Below, piece by piece: positions 19,392-27,744 of a stretch of 64,000 nt of DNA. The stretch's first letter is position 1, and every line of letters begins with the position of its first letter. The stretch covers positions 4,314,001-4,378,000 of the forward strand of contig NZ_CP133268.1 in assembly GCF_030915385.1 (NCBI RefSeq). The letters run 5' to 3'. A model generated the notes under the pieces. That model saw only the letters and a program-made list of their open reading frames with translations, was not told the origin of the DNA and did no database searches. A program made the translations under genes and the position numbers. Origin of the DNA: Neobacillus sp. PS3-12. GTDB taxonomy: Bacteria > Bacillota > Bacilli > Bacillales > Cytobacillaceae.

Positions 19392-19694
19392 ATGAACTCT
19401 TCGAAATGGATGTCATTACTTGGCCTGGCCAATCGAGCACGGAAAATTATATCAGGTGAGGAGCTTTCCGTGAAGGAAATTCGGAGCGGAAAAGCAAAAC
19501 TTATATTATTATCGGCAGACGCATCTGCAAATACAACAAAAAAAATTACGGATAAATGTCATTCGTACCAAGTTCCATTAAAAATTGTGGAAGATCGTTT
19601 TTTACTTGGAAAAGCCATTGGGAAAGAAGCCCGCGTTGTTGTAGCTGTATTGGATAATGGGTTTGCGAAGAAGCTGGTTACGTTGCTCGATTAA
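19392..19694 (+). CDS. ylxQ: YlxQ, L7Ae-family ribosomal protein
   Basis: A 100-residue L7Ae/L30e-fold protein (RplGA type). It starts SSKWMSLLGLANRARKIISG and contains LILLSADASANTTKKI, the kink-turn RNA-binding face. It is encoded between ylxR and infB with short spacings, so it is cotranscribed. It is considered a non-essential accessory RNA-binding protein in bacilli. Confidence 0.93.
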   Translation: MNSSKWMSLLGLANRARKIISGEELSVKEIRSGKAKLILLSADASANTTKKITDKCHSYQVPLKIVEDRFLLGKAIGKEARVVVAVLDNGFAKKLVTLLD

Positions 19695-19713
19695 ATCTAG
19701 CGGGGGTGAAAGA

Positions 19714-21987
19714 ATGAGTAAAACACGTGTATATGAATATGCCAAAAAATACAACATCTCAAGTAAAGATGTTATTACAAAACTAAAAGAAATGAATGTT
19801 GAGGTTTCTAACCATATGGCGACAATTGAAGAAGCAGAGATTGCCAAGCTTGACGCGATCTATAATAAAAAAGAGAGCAAAGAGACGCAAAAGCAGGCAA
19901 AGCCTGGAGAACAACGCCAAAACGGGAAACCAACGAATGCAAGTCAGCCACAAAAACAACAAATCCAGCCAAAAGCTACAGCAAAAGCATTTGAAGATGA
20001 TGACGACGTTAAAGTAGCTGTACCTGCAAAAGCGAAAGTGGCTCCTCCTAAAGTCAAAGAAGGAAAAAAACACGATCAAGAATTTCAATCAAAAGAAAAT
20101 AAAGCATTCAATAAAGGAAAAGCTAATAATAGACCTGGACAGCAAAACCGCAATCGTAATAATAATAAAAAGCCGCATGCCCAGGTACAGCAGCAGCAAC
20201 AGCAACAGCCACAAAAGAAAAAAGAGAGGGAACTTCCTTCAAAAATCACCTTTAGTGAATCTTTAACAGTTGCTGAGCTTGGAAAAAAATTACATCGTGA
20301 GCCATCAGAAATCATTAAGAAGTTATTCTTACTTGGTGTCATGGCAACGATCAATCAAGATTTAGATAAAGATGCCATTGAATTAATTGCTGGTGAGTAT
20401 GGAGTTGCGGTTGAGGAAGAAATTAAAATCGATGCAACCGACCTAGAGGTTTATTTTACAGAAGACGCACCAGAAGAACTTGTTGAAAGACCATCTGTTG
20501 TGACAATTATGGGTCACGTTGACCATGGTAAAACCACATTGCTCGATTCCATTCGAAATACAAAAGTGACAGAAGGCGAAGCCGGCGGAATCACTCAGCA
20601 TATCGGGGCCTATCAGGTCGTAGAAAATGGTAAGAAAATTACCTTCTTGGATACTCCTGGACACGCAGCCTTTACGACAATGCGTGCCCGTGGTGCCAAA
20701 ATCACTGATATCACGATTCTTGTTGTCGCTGCAGATGACGGTGTTATGCCGCAAACAATTGAAGCAATCAATCATGCTAAAGCTGCAGAAGTTCCAATTA
20801 TCGTAGCCGTTAATAAAATGGATAAAGAAGCAGCAAATGCAGACCGTGTTATGCAGGAGCTAACTGAACATGGATTAGTTGCCGAAGCATGGGGCGGGGA
20901 TACTATTTTCGTTCCACTTTCCGCAAAAACTGGAGAAGGCATTGATAACCTTCTTGAAATGATTTTACTTGTCGGTGAAGTAGAAGAATGGAAAGCAAAT
21001 CCAAAGCGAAACGCTATGGGTACTGTCATTGAAGCTCGTTTGGATAAAGGACGTGGGCCAGTAGCCACGTTGCTCATTCAAAACGGAACACTTCGCATTG
21101 GAGATCCAATTGTTGTTGGTCATACCCATGGCCGTGTCCGTGCAATGGTCAATGATCTAGGCCGCAGGGTGAAAGAAGCAGGTCCGTCTACACCTGTTGA
21201 AATCACAGGTTTAAATGATGTCCCACAAGCAGGCGACCGTTTTGTTGTTTTTGACGATGAAAAGTCGGCTCGCAATGTGGGAGAAGCAAGAGCACAGCAG
21301 GCCTTGGTTGCCCATCGCGGCGGACAATCCCGCGTAAGTTTAGAGACATTATTTGAACAAATGAAGCAAGGTGAAATGAAAGACCTTAATGTTATTATTA
21401 AAGCCGACGTGCAAGGTTCTGCAGAGGCTGTTGCCGCTTCATTACAAAAAATCGAGGTCGAAGGTGTCAATATCAAAATTATTCACAGTGCTGCAGGAGC
21501 GATCAATGAGTCAGATATCACGTTAGCAGCTGCTTCAAATGCAATTGTTATTGGTTTCAACGTTCGCCCTGACGCCAATGCTAAACGGGCTGCAGAGGCT
21601 GAAAAGGTTGATGTCCGCCTTCACAGAATTATTTACAAAGTTATTGAAGAAATTGAATCAGCGATGAAAGGTATGCTTGATCCAGAGTTTGAAGAAAAAA
21701 TTATCGGTCAAGCAGAAGTTCGTCAAACCTTTAAAGTATCGAAAGTTGGAACCATTGCTGGTTCTTATGTAATCGATGGTAAGATTACTCGTGACAGCGG
21801 AGTCCGTGTCATTCGTGACGGTGTCGTAATCTACGAAGGGGAAATTGATGATCTAAAACGTTTCAAAGATGATGCAAAAGAAGTAGCCCAAGGTTATGAA
21901 TGTGGGATTACCATTAAAAACTTCAATGATGTTAAAGAGGGAGATATCATTGAAGCTTATGTAATGCAAGAAATTGAACGTAAATGA
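19714..21987 (+). CDS. infB: Translation initiation factor IF-2
   Basis: IF-2 is the GTPase that places initiator tRNA and joins subunits; 757 residues. A lysine/glutamine-rich linker (about 60-180, including a poly-Gln run) separates the N-terminal IF2-N motif from the core. G1 is GHVDHGKTTL, G3 is DTPGHAAF, G4 is NKMD, and G5 is SAKTGEGID. ATG 19714 follows GGGGGTG; upstream in-frame codons lie within ylxQ. The stop overlaps ylxP as ATGA. Confidence 0.97.
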   Translation: MSKTRVYEYAKKYNISSKDVITKLKEMNVEVSNHMATIEEAEIAKLDAIYNKKESKETQKQAKPGEQRQNGKPTNASQPQKQQIQPKATAKAFEDDDDVKVAVPAKAKVAPPKVKEGKKHDQEFQSKENKAFNKGKANNRPGQQNRNRNNNKKPHAQVQQQQQQQPQKKKERELPSKITFSESLTVAELGKKLHREPSEIIKKLFLLGVMATINQDLDKDAIELIAGEYGVAVEEEIKIDATDLEVYFTEDAPEELVERPSVVTIMGHVDHGKTTLLDSIRNTKVTEGEAGGITQHIGAYQVVENGKKITFLDTPGHAAFTTMRARGAKITDITILVVAADDGVMPQTIEAINHAKAAEVPIIVAVNKMDKEAANADRVMQELTEHGLVAEAWGGDTIFVPLSAKTGEGIDNLLEMILLVGEVEEWKANPKRNAMGTVIEARLDKGRGPVATLLIQNGTLRIGDPIVVGHTHGRVRAMVNDLGRRVKEAGPSTPVEITGLNDVPQAGDRFVVFDDEKSARNVGEARAQQALVAHRGGQSRVSLETLFEQMKQGEMKDLNVIIKADVQGSAEAVAASLQKIEVEGVNIKIIHSAAGAINESDITLAAASNAIVIGFNVRPDANAKRAAEAEKVDVRLHRIIYKVIEEIESAMKGMLDPEFEEKIIGQAEVRQTFKVSKVGTIAGSYVIDGKITRDSGVRVIRDGVVIYEGEIDDLKRFKDDAKEVAQGYECGITIKNFNDVKEGDIIEAYVMQEIERK

Positions 21988-22265
21988 TCGTTGGTCTAGC
22001 TGCTTGTGAATGCATCATTTATGATGCCCATTCTTTGAAAGAGAAACGAGCGGTCCTGCAGCGGATTATCACCCGACTAAAACAAAGGTATAATGTGTCG
22101 GTTTCAGAGGTTGATTATCAGGATGTATGGCAGCGAACGAAAATTGCCATTGTGACTGTCGCCTCTGCCCGAGTTTCCGCTGAAGTAGAATTACAGCATG
22201 CCCTGCAGCTAATTGACTCGTTTCCGGAAATAGAAAGAACGATCACCGACATTGAATGGCTTTAG
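21984..22265 (+). CDS. ylxP: YlxP, DUF503 family protein
   Basis: A 93-residue DUF503 protein, starting MIVGLAACECIIYDAHSLKE, with KRAVLQRIITRLKQRYNVSV. Its start overlaps the infB stop by four bases (ATGA), so it is translationally coupled. The family lies between infB and rbfA in most bacilli. A role in ribosome biogenesis is suggested only by context. Confidence 0.92.
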   Translation: MIVGLAACECIIYDAHSLKEKRAVLQRIITRLKQRYNVSVSEVDYQDVWQRTKIAIVTVASARVSAEVELQHALQLIDSFPEIERTITDIEWL

Positions 22266-22283
22266 AATAAGAGGTGAATGCAT

Positions 22284-22658
22284 ATGACCAACCACAGAGC
22301 AAACCGGGTTGGGGAGCAAATGAAGAAAGAGTTAAGTGATATCATCGGACGTAAAATAAAGGATCCAAGAATCGGATTCGTTACCGTAACGGACGTACAA
22401 GTAACCGGTGACCTTCAACAGGCAAAGGTTTATATCTCTGTTTTAGGCGATGAGGAGCAAAGAGAGAATACTCTTAAAGGGCTTGCGAAAGCGAAAGGAT
22501 TTATCCGAACTGAAATCGGCCATCGAATCCGTCTTCGCAAAACACCTGAAATTATTTTTGAATTTGATGAATCAATCGATTATGGCAATCGTATTGAAAA
22601 TCTTCTCCATCAATTGCATACAGAGGACAACGACCAACAGCCTGAAAGAGAAGAGTAA
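22284..22658 (+). CDS. rbfA: Ribosome-binding factor A
   Basis: RbfA is a KH-fold 30S maturation factor acting on the 5' end of 16S rRNA, about 124 residues. Motifs: NHRANRVGEQMKKELSDII, KDPRIGFVTVTDVQVTGDL and the C-terminal RKTPEIIFEFDESIDYG. ATG 22284 is preferred over the in-frame ATG 22278, because GAGGTG (22271-22276) is 7 bases from the former and only 1 from the latter. Confidence 0.96.
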   Translation: MTNHRANRVGEQMKKELSDIIGRKIKDPRIGFVTVTDVQVTGDLQQAKVYISVLGDEEQRENTLKGLAKAKGFIRTEIGHRIRLRKTPEIIFEFDESIDYGNRIENLLHQLHTEDNDQQPEREE

Positions 22659-22688
22659 ATGGATAGACATTGTCTATCCATTTTTTTT
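22659..22688 (+). terminator. Strong intrinsic terminator between rbfA and truB
   Basis: ATGGATAGACA (22659-22669) and TGTCTATCCAT (22671-22681) are perfectly complementary, and a T8 run follows. It starts directly after the rbfA stop, which is unexpected inside a cluster usually drawn as one operon. Confidence 0.9.
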
Positions 22689-22715
22689 GAAAGAATCTGA
22701 GGAGGAGGGATCCAT

Positions 22716-23648
22716 TTGGAAGGAATCTTGCCATTGTTTAAGCCTGCCGGGCTTACATCACATGATTGCATTTTTAAATTGCGAAAAATATTAAAAACTA
22801 AAAAAGTCGGCCATACCGGCACACTTGACCCGGATGTTACTGGAGTACTTCCCGTTTGTATCGGCAGAGCAACAAAAGTGGCAGAGTATGTAACAGATGC
22901 CGGTAAAGCCTATGAAGGTGAAGTCACGATTGGGTTCTCAACCACAACTGAAGATGCTTCTGGTGATGTTGTAGAAAAGAAAACGATAGACCGAGGTTTC
23001 ACAAGAGACGAGCTCCAATCAGTTTTAACTTCATTAACAGGTGAAATTGAACAAACTCCGCCCATGTATTCTGCGGTAAAAGTGAACGGTACACGTCTGT
23101 ATGAATACGCAAGAAAAGGAATTGAAGTGGAGCGACCAACAAGAAAAGTGAAGATCCATTCCATCGAATTACTGGATGATCGCCAGGAGTTCTCAGGTGA
23201 AACGGTATCTTTTCGCTTTCAAGTGGACTGCAGTAAAGGCACCTATATTCGTACTTTAGCCGTCATGATTGGTGAAAAGCTTGGGTACCCTGCACATATG
23301 TCAAAGCTCGAGCGTACCCGAGCAGCATCGTTTGCACTAGATGATTGCCTGACATTCTCCGAGGTTGAGGAAAAAATGGAGCAGGGGACGATTGAAAATT
23401 TCTTATACCCACTCGAAGAGGCTCTTTCTCATTTGCCCAAATATGTTATAAATGATAAAGTAGCAGAGAAAGTGAAAAATGGAGCCGTCTTACCCCTGCC
23501 GGAAAATAACGGTAACTGGGATGGCCCAATTGTGGTTGAAAATGAAGCAAAAGTAGCGCTGGCTATTTACGCTAAACACCCGAACAAACCAGGTTTGATG
23601 AAACCTGTAAAGGTTTTACGCAACAACCAATTGGAAAAAGAGTTATAG
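22716..23648 (+). CDS. truB: tRNA pseudouridine-55 synthase
   Basis: TruB converts U55 of the tRNA T-loop to pseudouridine; 310 residues. The catalytic Asp lies in HTGTLDPDVTGVLPVCIGRA. Other conserved blocks are PPMYSAVKVNGTRLYEYAR and CSKGTYIRTLA. A C-terminal PUA-like region follows from about residue 235. The start is TTG 22716 behind GGAGGAGG. Confidence 0.96.
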   Translation: MEGILPLFKPAGLTSHDCIFKLRKILKTKKVGHTGTLDPDVTGVLPVCIGRATKVAEYVTDAGKAYEGEVTIGFSTTTEDASGDVVEKKTIDRGFTRDELQSVLTSLTGEIEQTPPMYSAVKVNGTRLYEYARKGIEVERPTRKVKIHSIELLDDRQEFSGETVSFRFQVDCSKGTYIRTLAVMIGEKLGYPAHMSKLERTRAASFALDDCLTFSEVEEKMEQGTIENFLYPLEEALSHLPKYVINDKVAEKVKNGAVLPLPENNGNWDGPIVVENEAKVALAIYAKHPNKPGLMKPVKVLRNNQLEKEL

Positions 23649-23667
23649 AGAAAAGGTGAGTTTGATT

Positions 23668-24651
23668 GTGGAAATAAAAATGCTTGATTTTCCCCTTCAT
23701 CTAAATAATGAGGAGATTCCCCCACTGGCAATGGCGCTTGGCTATTTTGATGGAGTGCATCGAGGTCACAGACAGGTGATCCTAGAGGCAAAAAGAAATG
23801 CCAAAAAACTTGGGTTAAAAAGTGCTGTTATGACGTTGGATCCGCATCCGTCTGTCGTTCTTAAAAAAAGTGGCCGCAATATGCAATCTATTACTCCGTT
23901 AAGTGAGAAAATTGAGATAATCGCTGACCTGGGTATCGATTATTTGTTTATTGTTCATTTTACAGCAGATTTTGCCAATCTTCTTCCACAGGAATTTGTG
24001 GATCAGTTTCTCATTGGCTTAAATGTTAAACATGTTGTGGCTGGCTTTGATTATACATATGGCCGCATGGGTAAAGGAACAATGGAAACATTGACATTTC
24101 ATTCCAGAGAGCAGTTTACATTTACGACTGTCCCTAAATTTACTTGCGGAGACGAAAAAGTAAGCTCAACTTGGATTAGAAAGCTTCTTAATGAAGGGGA
24201 AACAGAACAGCTTTCCCAGTTGCTTGGCCGATATTATACCACCTCAGGCATTGTTGTTCATGGAGATAAACGAGGACGAACAATTGGTTTTCCAACAGCA
24301 AATGTAGAGCTAAATGAGGAATATATTGTTCCACCTGTTGGGGTATATGCAGCACGGTTTAAGGTTAAAGGAAAATGGTACAATGGAGTATGTAATCTTG
24401 GTTACAAACCTACTTTTAAAAATGAAGCTGCGGCAAAACCATCAATAGAGGTTCACCTCTTTGATTTTAATCGGGATATTTACGGTGAAAAGGTTCAAGT
24501 TGAATGGCATCGTTACCTAAGAAAAGAACAAAAGTTTTCAGGGATTGATGAGCTTGTAGCGCAAATAGAAAAAGACAAGCAAAATGCCATAGATTACTTT
24601 CAAGAGAACAATTTGCCAAAATCGAGTTTATTTTTAAGAAATGATGGATAA
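23668..24651 (+). CDS. ribF: Bifunctional riboflavin kinase / FAD synthetase
   Basis: Converts riboflavin to FMN and then FAD (RibC of B. subtilis), about 327 residues. The N-terminal nucleotidyltransferase domain has ALGYFDGVHRGHR and the STWIRKLL motif. The C-terminal flavokinase domain has GIVVHGDKRGRTIGFPTANV and GVCNLGYKPTF. GTG 23668 is chosen because AAAGGTGAG ends 7 bases before it; in-frame GTG 23656 lies inside that ribosome site. Confidence 0.95.
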   Translation: MEIKMLDFPLHLNNEEIPPLAMALGYFDGVHRGHRQVILEAKRNAKKLGLKSAVMTLDPHPSVVLKKSGRNMQSITPLSEKIEIIADLGIDYLFIVHFTADFANLLPQEFVDQFLIGLNVKHVVAGFDYTYGRMGKGTMETLTFHSREQFTFTTVPKFTCGDEKVSSTWIRKLLNEGETEQLSQLLGRYYTTSGIVVHGDKRGRTIGFPTANVELNEEYIVPPVGVYAARFKVKGKWYNGVCNLGYKPTFKNEAAAKPSIEVHLFDFNRDIYGEKVQVEWHRYLRKEQKFSGIDELVAQIEKDKQNAIDYFQENNLPKSSLFLRNDG

Positions 24652-24663
24652 TCTTTAACATAC

Positions 24664-24692
24664 TTGATTTTTAGCGTGAAAAAGTGTATTCT
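24664..24692 (+). promoter_or_regulatory. Sigma-A-type promoter for rpsO
   Basis: TTGATT at 24664-24669 and TATTCT at 24687-24692 are 17 bases apart, giving a leader of about 115 bases. Confidence 0.6.
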
Positions 24693-24714
24693 TATATTCG
24701 TACGAAAATGAACC

Positions 24715-24812
24715 TTTGCTTGGCAAGTCGAGTCACCGACGCTTGCTCAGTAACAGGCGATTGAAATTAAGCAACCAGCATGGCTGATTGTTGCTATACT
24801 AGGAGGTGAATC
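24715..24812 (+). ncRNA. Candidate S15 autoregulatory leader
   Basis: Two structured arms precede rpsO. In the first, GCAAG (24724-24728) and TCG pair with CGA and CTTGC (24741-24745). In the second, AGCAA (about 24770) with CAGC pairs with GCTG and TTGCT (24791-24795). The rpsO ribosome site lies directly after. S15 leaders in bacilli are known to bind S15 and repress translation; identity with that family is inferred from position and fold. Confidence 0.5.
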
Positions 24813-24815
24813 AGG

Positions 24816-25085
24816 ATGGCAATCACTCAAGAACGTAAGAATGAACTTATTAATGAGTATAAAACTCATGAAAACGACACAGGATCTGCAGAAGTACAAA
24901 TCGCTGTCCTTACTGAATCGATTAACAATTTGAATGATCATTTACGCACTCACAAAAAAGATCATCATTCACGTCGCGGCCTTTTAAAAATGGTCGGTAA
25001 ACGCCGTAATTTGTTAACTTACTTACGTAACAAAGATGTTCAACGTTACCGCGTGTTAATCAACAAACTTGGTCTACGTCGATAA
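24816..25085 (+). CDS. rpsO: 30S ribosomal protein S15
   Basis: S15 binds the central domain of 16S rRNA early in 30S assembly; 89 residues, standard length. Signatures: NDTGSAEVQIAVLTESINNL, HKKDHHSRRGLLKMVGKRR and LTYLRNKD. TAGGAGGTG precedes ATG 24816. It is followed by a terminator and then pnp, the usual order. Confidence 0.98.
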   Translation: MAITQERKNELINEYKTHENDTGSAEVQIAVLTESINNLNDHLRTHKKDHHSRRGLLKMVGKRRNLLTYLRNKDVQRYRVLINKLGLRR

Positions 25086-25092
25086 TCAGCAG

Positions 25093-25116
25093 AAGCGGGA
25101 TTTTTCCCGCTTTTTT
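25093..25116 (+). terminator. Intrinsic terminator after rpsO
   Basis: AAGCGGGA pairs with TCCCGCTT, followed by a T-run. Confidence 0.85.
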
Positions 25117-25237
25117 ATTAGCTTAAAAAAGGGTAAGAATCTTCATACATATTTTAAGACTAGACAAAAATGTGCATACTAAATTATATATTATTTTTTT
25201 TTTATATTTACCTGTAATGGTTTGATTATAAAGCAAG

Positions 25238-25270
25238 ATGATAATAGCGAAAGCTCTTTTTCGCATCATC
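25238..25270 (+). ncRNA. Hairpin in the pnp 5' leader
   Basis: GATGAT (25238-25243) pairs with ATCATC (25265-25270), and inner GCGAAA (25247-25252) pairs with TTTCGC (25259-25264). A possible promoter (TAGACA 25161-25166 and TTATAT about 25184) lies upstream. E. coli pnp is autoregulated through a leader hairpin; whether this one acts similarly is unknown. Confidence 0.45.
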
Positions 25271-25307
25271 CTCTAAAGCAATGTAGATAGAGAGGGGTAA
25301 TAATTAT

Positions 25308-27425
25308 ATGGATCAAAATAAACATTCCTATTCCATAGATTGGGCAGGCCGCCAGTTGACAGTTGAAATTGGCCAATTAGCAAAACAAGCTAATGGTGCG
25401 GTTTTAGTCCGCTATGGAGATTCTGCTGTATTAAGTACAGCGACAGCTTCGAAAGAACCAAAGAAACTGGATTTTTTCCCGTTGACGGTCAACTATGAAG
25501 AACGATTATATGCAGTTGGTAAAATTCCTGGTGGTTTTATTAAGCGTGAAGGTCGTCCAAGTGAAAAGGCAATTTTAGCAAGCCGCCTGATCGACCGTCC
25601 AATCCGTCCATTGTTTGCAGATGGTTTTCGGAATGATGTCCAAGTTGTAAGTATTGTAATGAGTGTGGACCAGGATTGTTCGACAGAAATGGCAGCGATG
25701 TTTGGGTCGTCTCTTGCTCTGAGCACTTCTGATATTCCGTTTGAAGGTCCGATTGCTGGTGTGATTGTCGGCCGCGTAGATGGGAATTTTGTGATTAACC
25801 CAACCGTAGAACAGGCTGAAAAAAGCGATATCCATTTAACAGTTGCCGGAACAAAAGATGCAATTAACATGGTTGAAGCAGGTGCTAACGAGGTACCGGA
25901 AGAAACCATGCTTGAAGCGATCATGTTCGGCCATGAAGAAATCAAGCGGTTAATCGAATTCCAAGAAAAGATTGTTTCAGAAGTTGGTAAAGAAAAAAGA
26001 GAAATTACTTTATATGAAATTGATAAAGAGCTTGAAGCTTCTGTAAGAGAAATATGTGAAGCCGACATGTTAAAAGCGATACAAGTTCAAGAAAAGCATG
26101 CCAGAGAAGACGCCATTAATGAAGTGAAAAAACAGGTCATTGCCAAATACGAGGAACAAGAAGCAACCGAAGATGACTTAAAACAAGTGAAGCAAATTTT
26201 GGACAAGATTGTTAAAGGCGAGGTGCGCCGTTTAATTACCGAGGAAAAGGTCCGTCCGGATGGCCGGAAAATTGATGAAATTCGTCCATTGTCATCACAA
26301 GTGGGAATTTTGCCTCGAACACATGGTTCTGGTTTATTCACACGGGGACAAACGCAAGCATTGAGCATTTGTACGTTAGGTGCAATGGGTGATGTTCAAA
26401 TTCTTGATGGCCTGGGAATTGAGGAAGAAAAACGGTTTATGCATCACTATAATTTCCCGCCATTTAGTGTTGGGGAAACAGGGCCAATGCGCGGACCAGG
26501 ACGTCGTGAAATCGGTCATGGTGCACTAGGTGAACGTGCATTAGAGCCAATTATCCCGTCTGAAAAGGATTTTCCATATACGATCCGCCTGGTTTCTGAA
26601 GTTTTAGAGTCAAACGGTTCTACATCACAAGCAAGCATTTGCGGTAGTACACTTGCCATGATGGATGCAGGGGTGCCAATTAAAGCCCCAGTGGCCGGAA
26701 TTGCAATGGGACTTGTGAAGTCTGGTGAGCATTATTCTGTATTAACGGACATTCAAGGAATGGAAGACCATCTTGGTGATATGGACTTTAAAGTAGCTGG
26801 TACCGCAAAAGGTGTAACCGCATTGCAAATGGATATTAAAATTGCAGGACTTTCCCGTGAGATTTTAGAGGAAGCTTTAACACAAGCTAAAAAAGGCCGT
26901 ATGCAAATATTAGAGTCTATGCTAAGCACTATATCAGAACCAAGAACAAATCTTTCTGCCTATGCTCCGAAAATCCTGACGATGGCAATTAATCCTGATA
27001 AGATTCGTGATGTCATCGGACCAAGCGGAAAGCAAATTAATAAGATTATCGAAGAAACAGGTGTCAAAATTGACATTGAACAAGACGGCACCATTTTCAT
27101 TGCTTCCACCAATCAAGAAATGAACCAAAAAGCCAAAAAAATCATCGAAGACCTTGTTCGTGAAGTTGAAGTTGGACAGCTTTATCTTGGAAAGGTAAAG
27201 CGAATTGAAAAATTCGGTGCATTCGTAGAAATTTTTGCTGGGAAAGACGGTTTAGTCCATATTTCCGAGCTTGCAGAAGAGCGAGTCGGCAAAGTAGAAG
27301 ACGTTGTTTCTATTGGTGATGAAATCTTAGTCAAGGTTACCGAAATCGATAAACAAGGTCGCGTTAACCTCTCACGTAAGGCAGTCTTAAAAGAACAACG
27401 TGAAAAAGAAGAACAAAAACAATAA
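25308..27425 (+). CDS. pnp: Polynucleotide phosphorylase
   Basis: PNPase, the phosphorolytic 3'-5' exoribonuclease, 705 residues. It has two RNase PH-like cores (PLTVNYEERLYAVGKIPGGF; GGLIEEEK-type blocks in the second), then a KH domain (IRDVIGPSGKQINKIIEETG) and an S1 domain (YLGKVKRIEKFGAFVEIFAG). Length is standard. The start ATG 25308 follows GAGGGG. In Bacillus it acts with RNase J and RNase Y, both encoded in this window. Confidence 0.98.
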   Translation: MDQNKHSYSIDWAGRQLTVEIGQLAKQANGAVLVRYGDSAVLSTATASKEPKKLDFFPLTVNYEERLYAVGKIPGGFIKREGRPSEKAILASRLIDRPIRPLFADGFRNDVQVVSIVMSVDQDCSTEMAAMFGSSLALSTSDIPFEGPIAGVIVGRVDGNFVINPTVEQAEKSDIHLTVAGTKDAINMVEAGANEVPEETMLEAIMFGHEEIKRLIEFQEKIVSEVGKEKREITLYEIDKELEASVREICEADMLKAIQVQEKHAREDAINEVKKQVIAKYEEQEATEDDLKQVKQILDKIVKGEVRRLITEEKVRPDGRKIDEIRPLSSQVGILPRTHGSGLFTRGQTQALSICTLGAMGDVQILDGLGIEEEKRFMHHYNFPPFSVGETGPMRGPGRREIGHGALGERALEPIIPSEKDFPYTIRLVSEVLESNGSTSQASICGSTLAMMDAGVPIKAPVAGIAMGLVKSGEHYSVLTDIQGMEDHLGDMDFKVAGTAKGVTALQMDIKIAGLSREILEEALTQAKKGRMQILESMLSTISEPRTNLSAYAPKILTMAINPDKIRDVIGPSGKQINKIIEETGVKIDIEQDGTIFIASTNQEMNQKAKKIIEDLVREVEVGQLYLGKVKRIEKFGAFVEIFAGKDGLVHISELAEERVGKVEDVVSIGDEILVKVTEIDKQGRVNLSRKAVLKEQREKEEQKQ

Positions 27426-27433
27426 GTTTTAAT

Positions 27434-27462
27434 AAAAAGTCAGGGGGAACCCTGACTTTTTT
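27434..27462 (+). terminator. Intrinsic terminator after pnp
   Basis: AAAAAGTCAGGG pairs with CCCTGACTTTTTT around a GGAA loop. Confidence 0.9.
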
Positions 27463-27464
27463 AG

Positions 27465-27700
27465 TGTCGTCCTTTGGTTCTAAGGCTAGCTCCGACGCAC
27501 AGGATGTGCTAGTGCCGACGTTGCCGCCAGGACGGCGGCGCTTTTAGTCGGCCAGCACCCAGCGACTAGTGTACTTCGCCCACCTCCCTACGATAAGTCA
27601 ACATCGAATCGCTAACGCTCTTCGTGTTTCCTTTATCTCAGTCGGTGAGCTCCAGTCCGTACGTCGCTAAACGGGTGCTTCCGCTTTTGGTTCTATCTTG
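27465..27700 (+). repeat. Intergenic repeat element rich in small hairpins
   Basis: This stretch fills the 319-base gap between pnp and ylxY and is non-coding. It is more GC-rich than its surroundings. Compact hairpins are visible: GCACA-GGA-TGTGC (27497-27509) and GCCGCC-AGGAC-GGCGGC (27523-27539), the two embraced by CCGAC/GTCGG pairing. It shares TAGTGTACTTCGC and the ending GCTTCCGCTTTT with the shorter copy at 8.4 kb. The composition resembles dispersed intergenic repeats I associate with Bacillaceae genomes. Confidence 0.65.
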
Positions 27701-27744
27701 TCCTTTCGATACATAATTTGTATTTGAAGGGGGAAGGTTGAAAT

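Noticed and set aside
19783..20354. Cys/Phe-rich minus-strand ORFs opposite infB
   Set aside because: They arise from the Lys/Gln-rich IF-2 linker read backwards, including the poly-Gln run.
25493..26068. Long minus-strand ORF inside pnp
   Set aside because: It lies wholly within a clear pnp frame, has no ribosome site and resembles no known protein; it is a shadow of codon bias.
27465..27700. Possible CRISPR array or tRNA in the gap after pnp
   Set aside because: The hairpins are not regularly spaced repeats and no cloverleaf fits; it is better described as an intergenic repeat.
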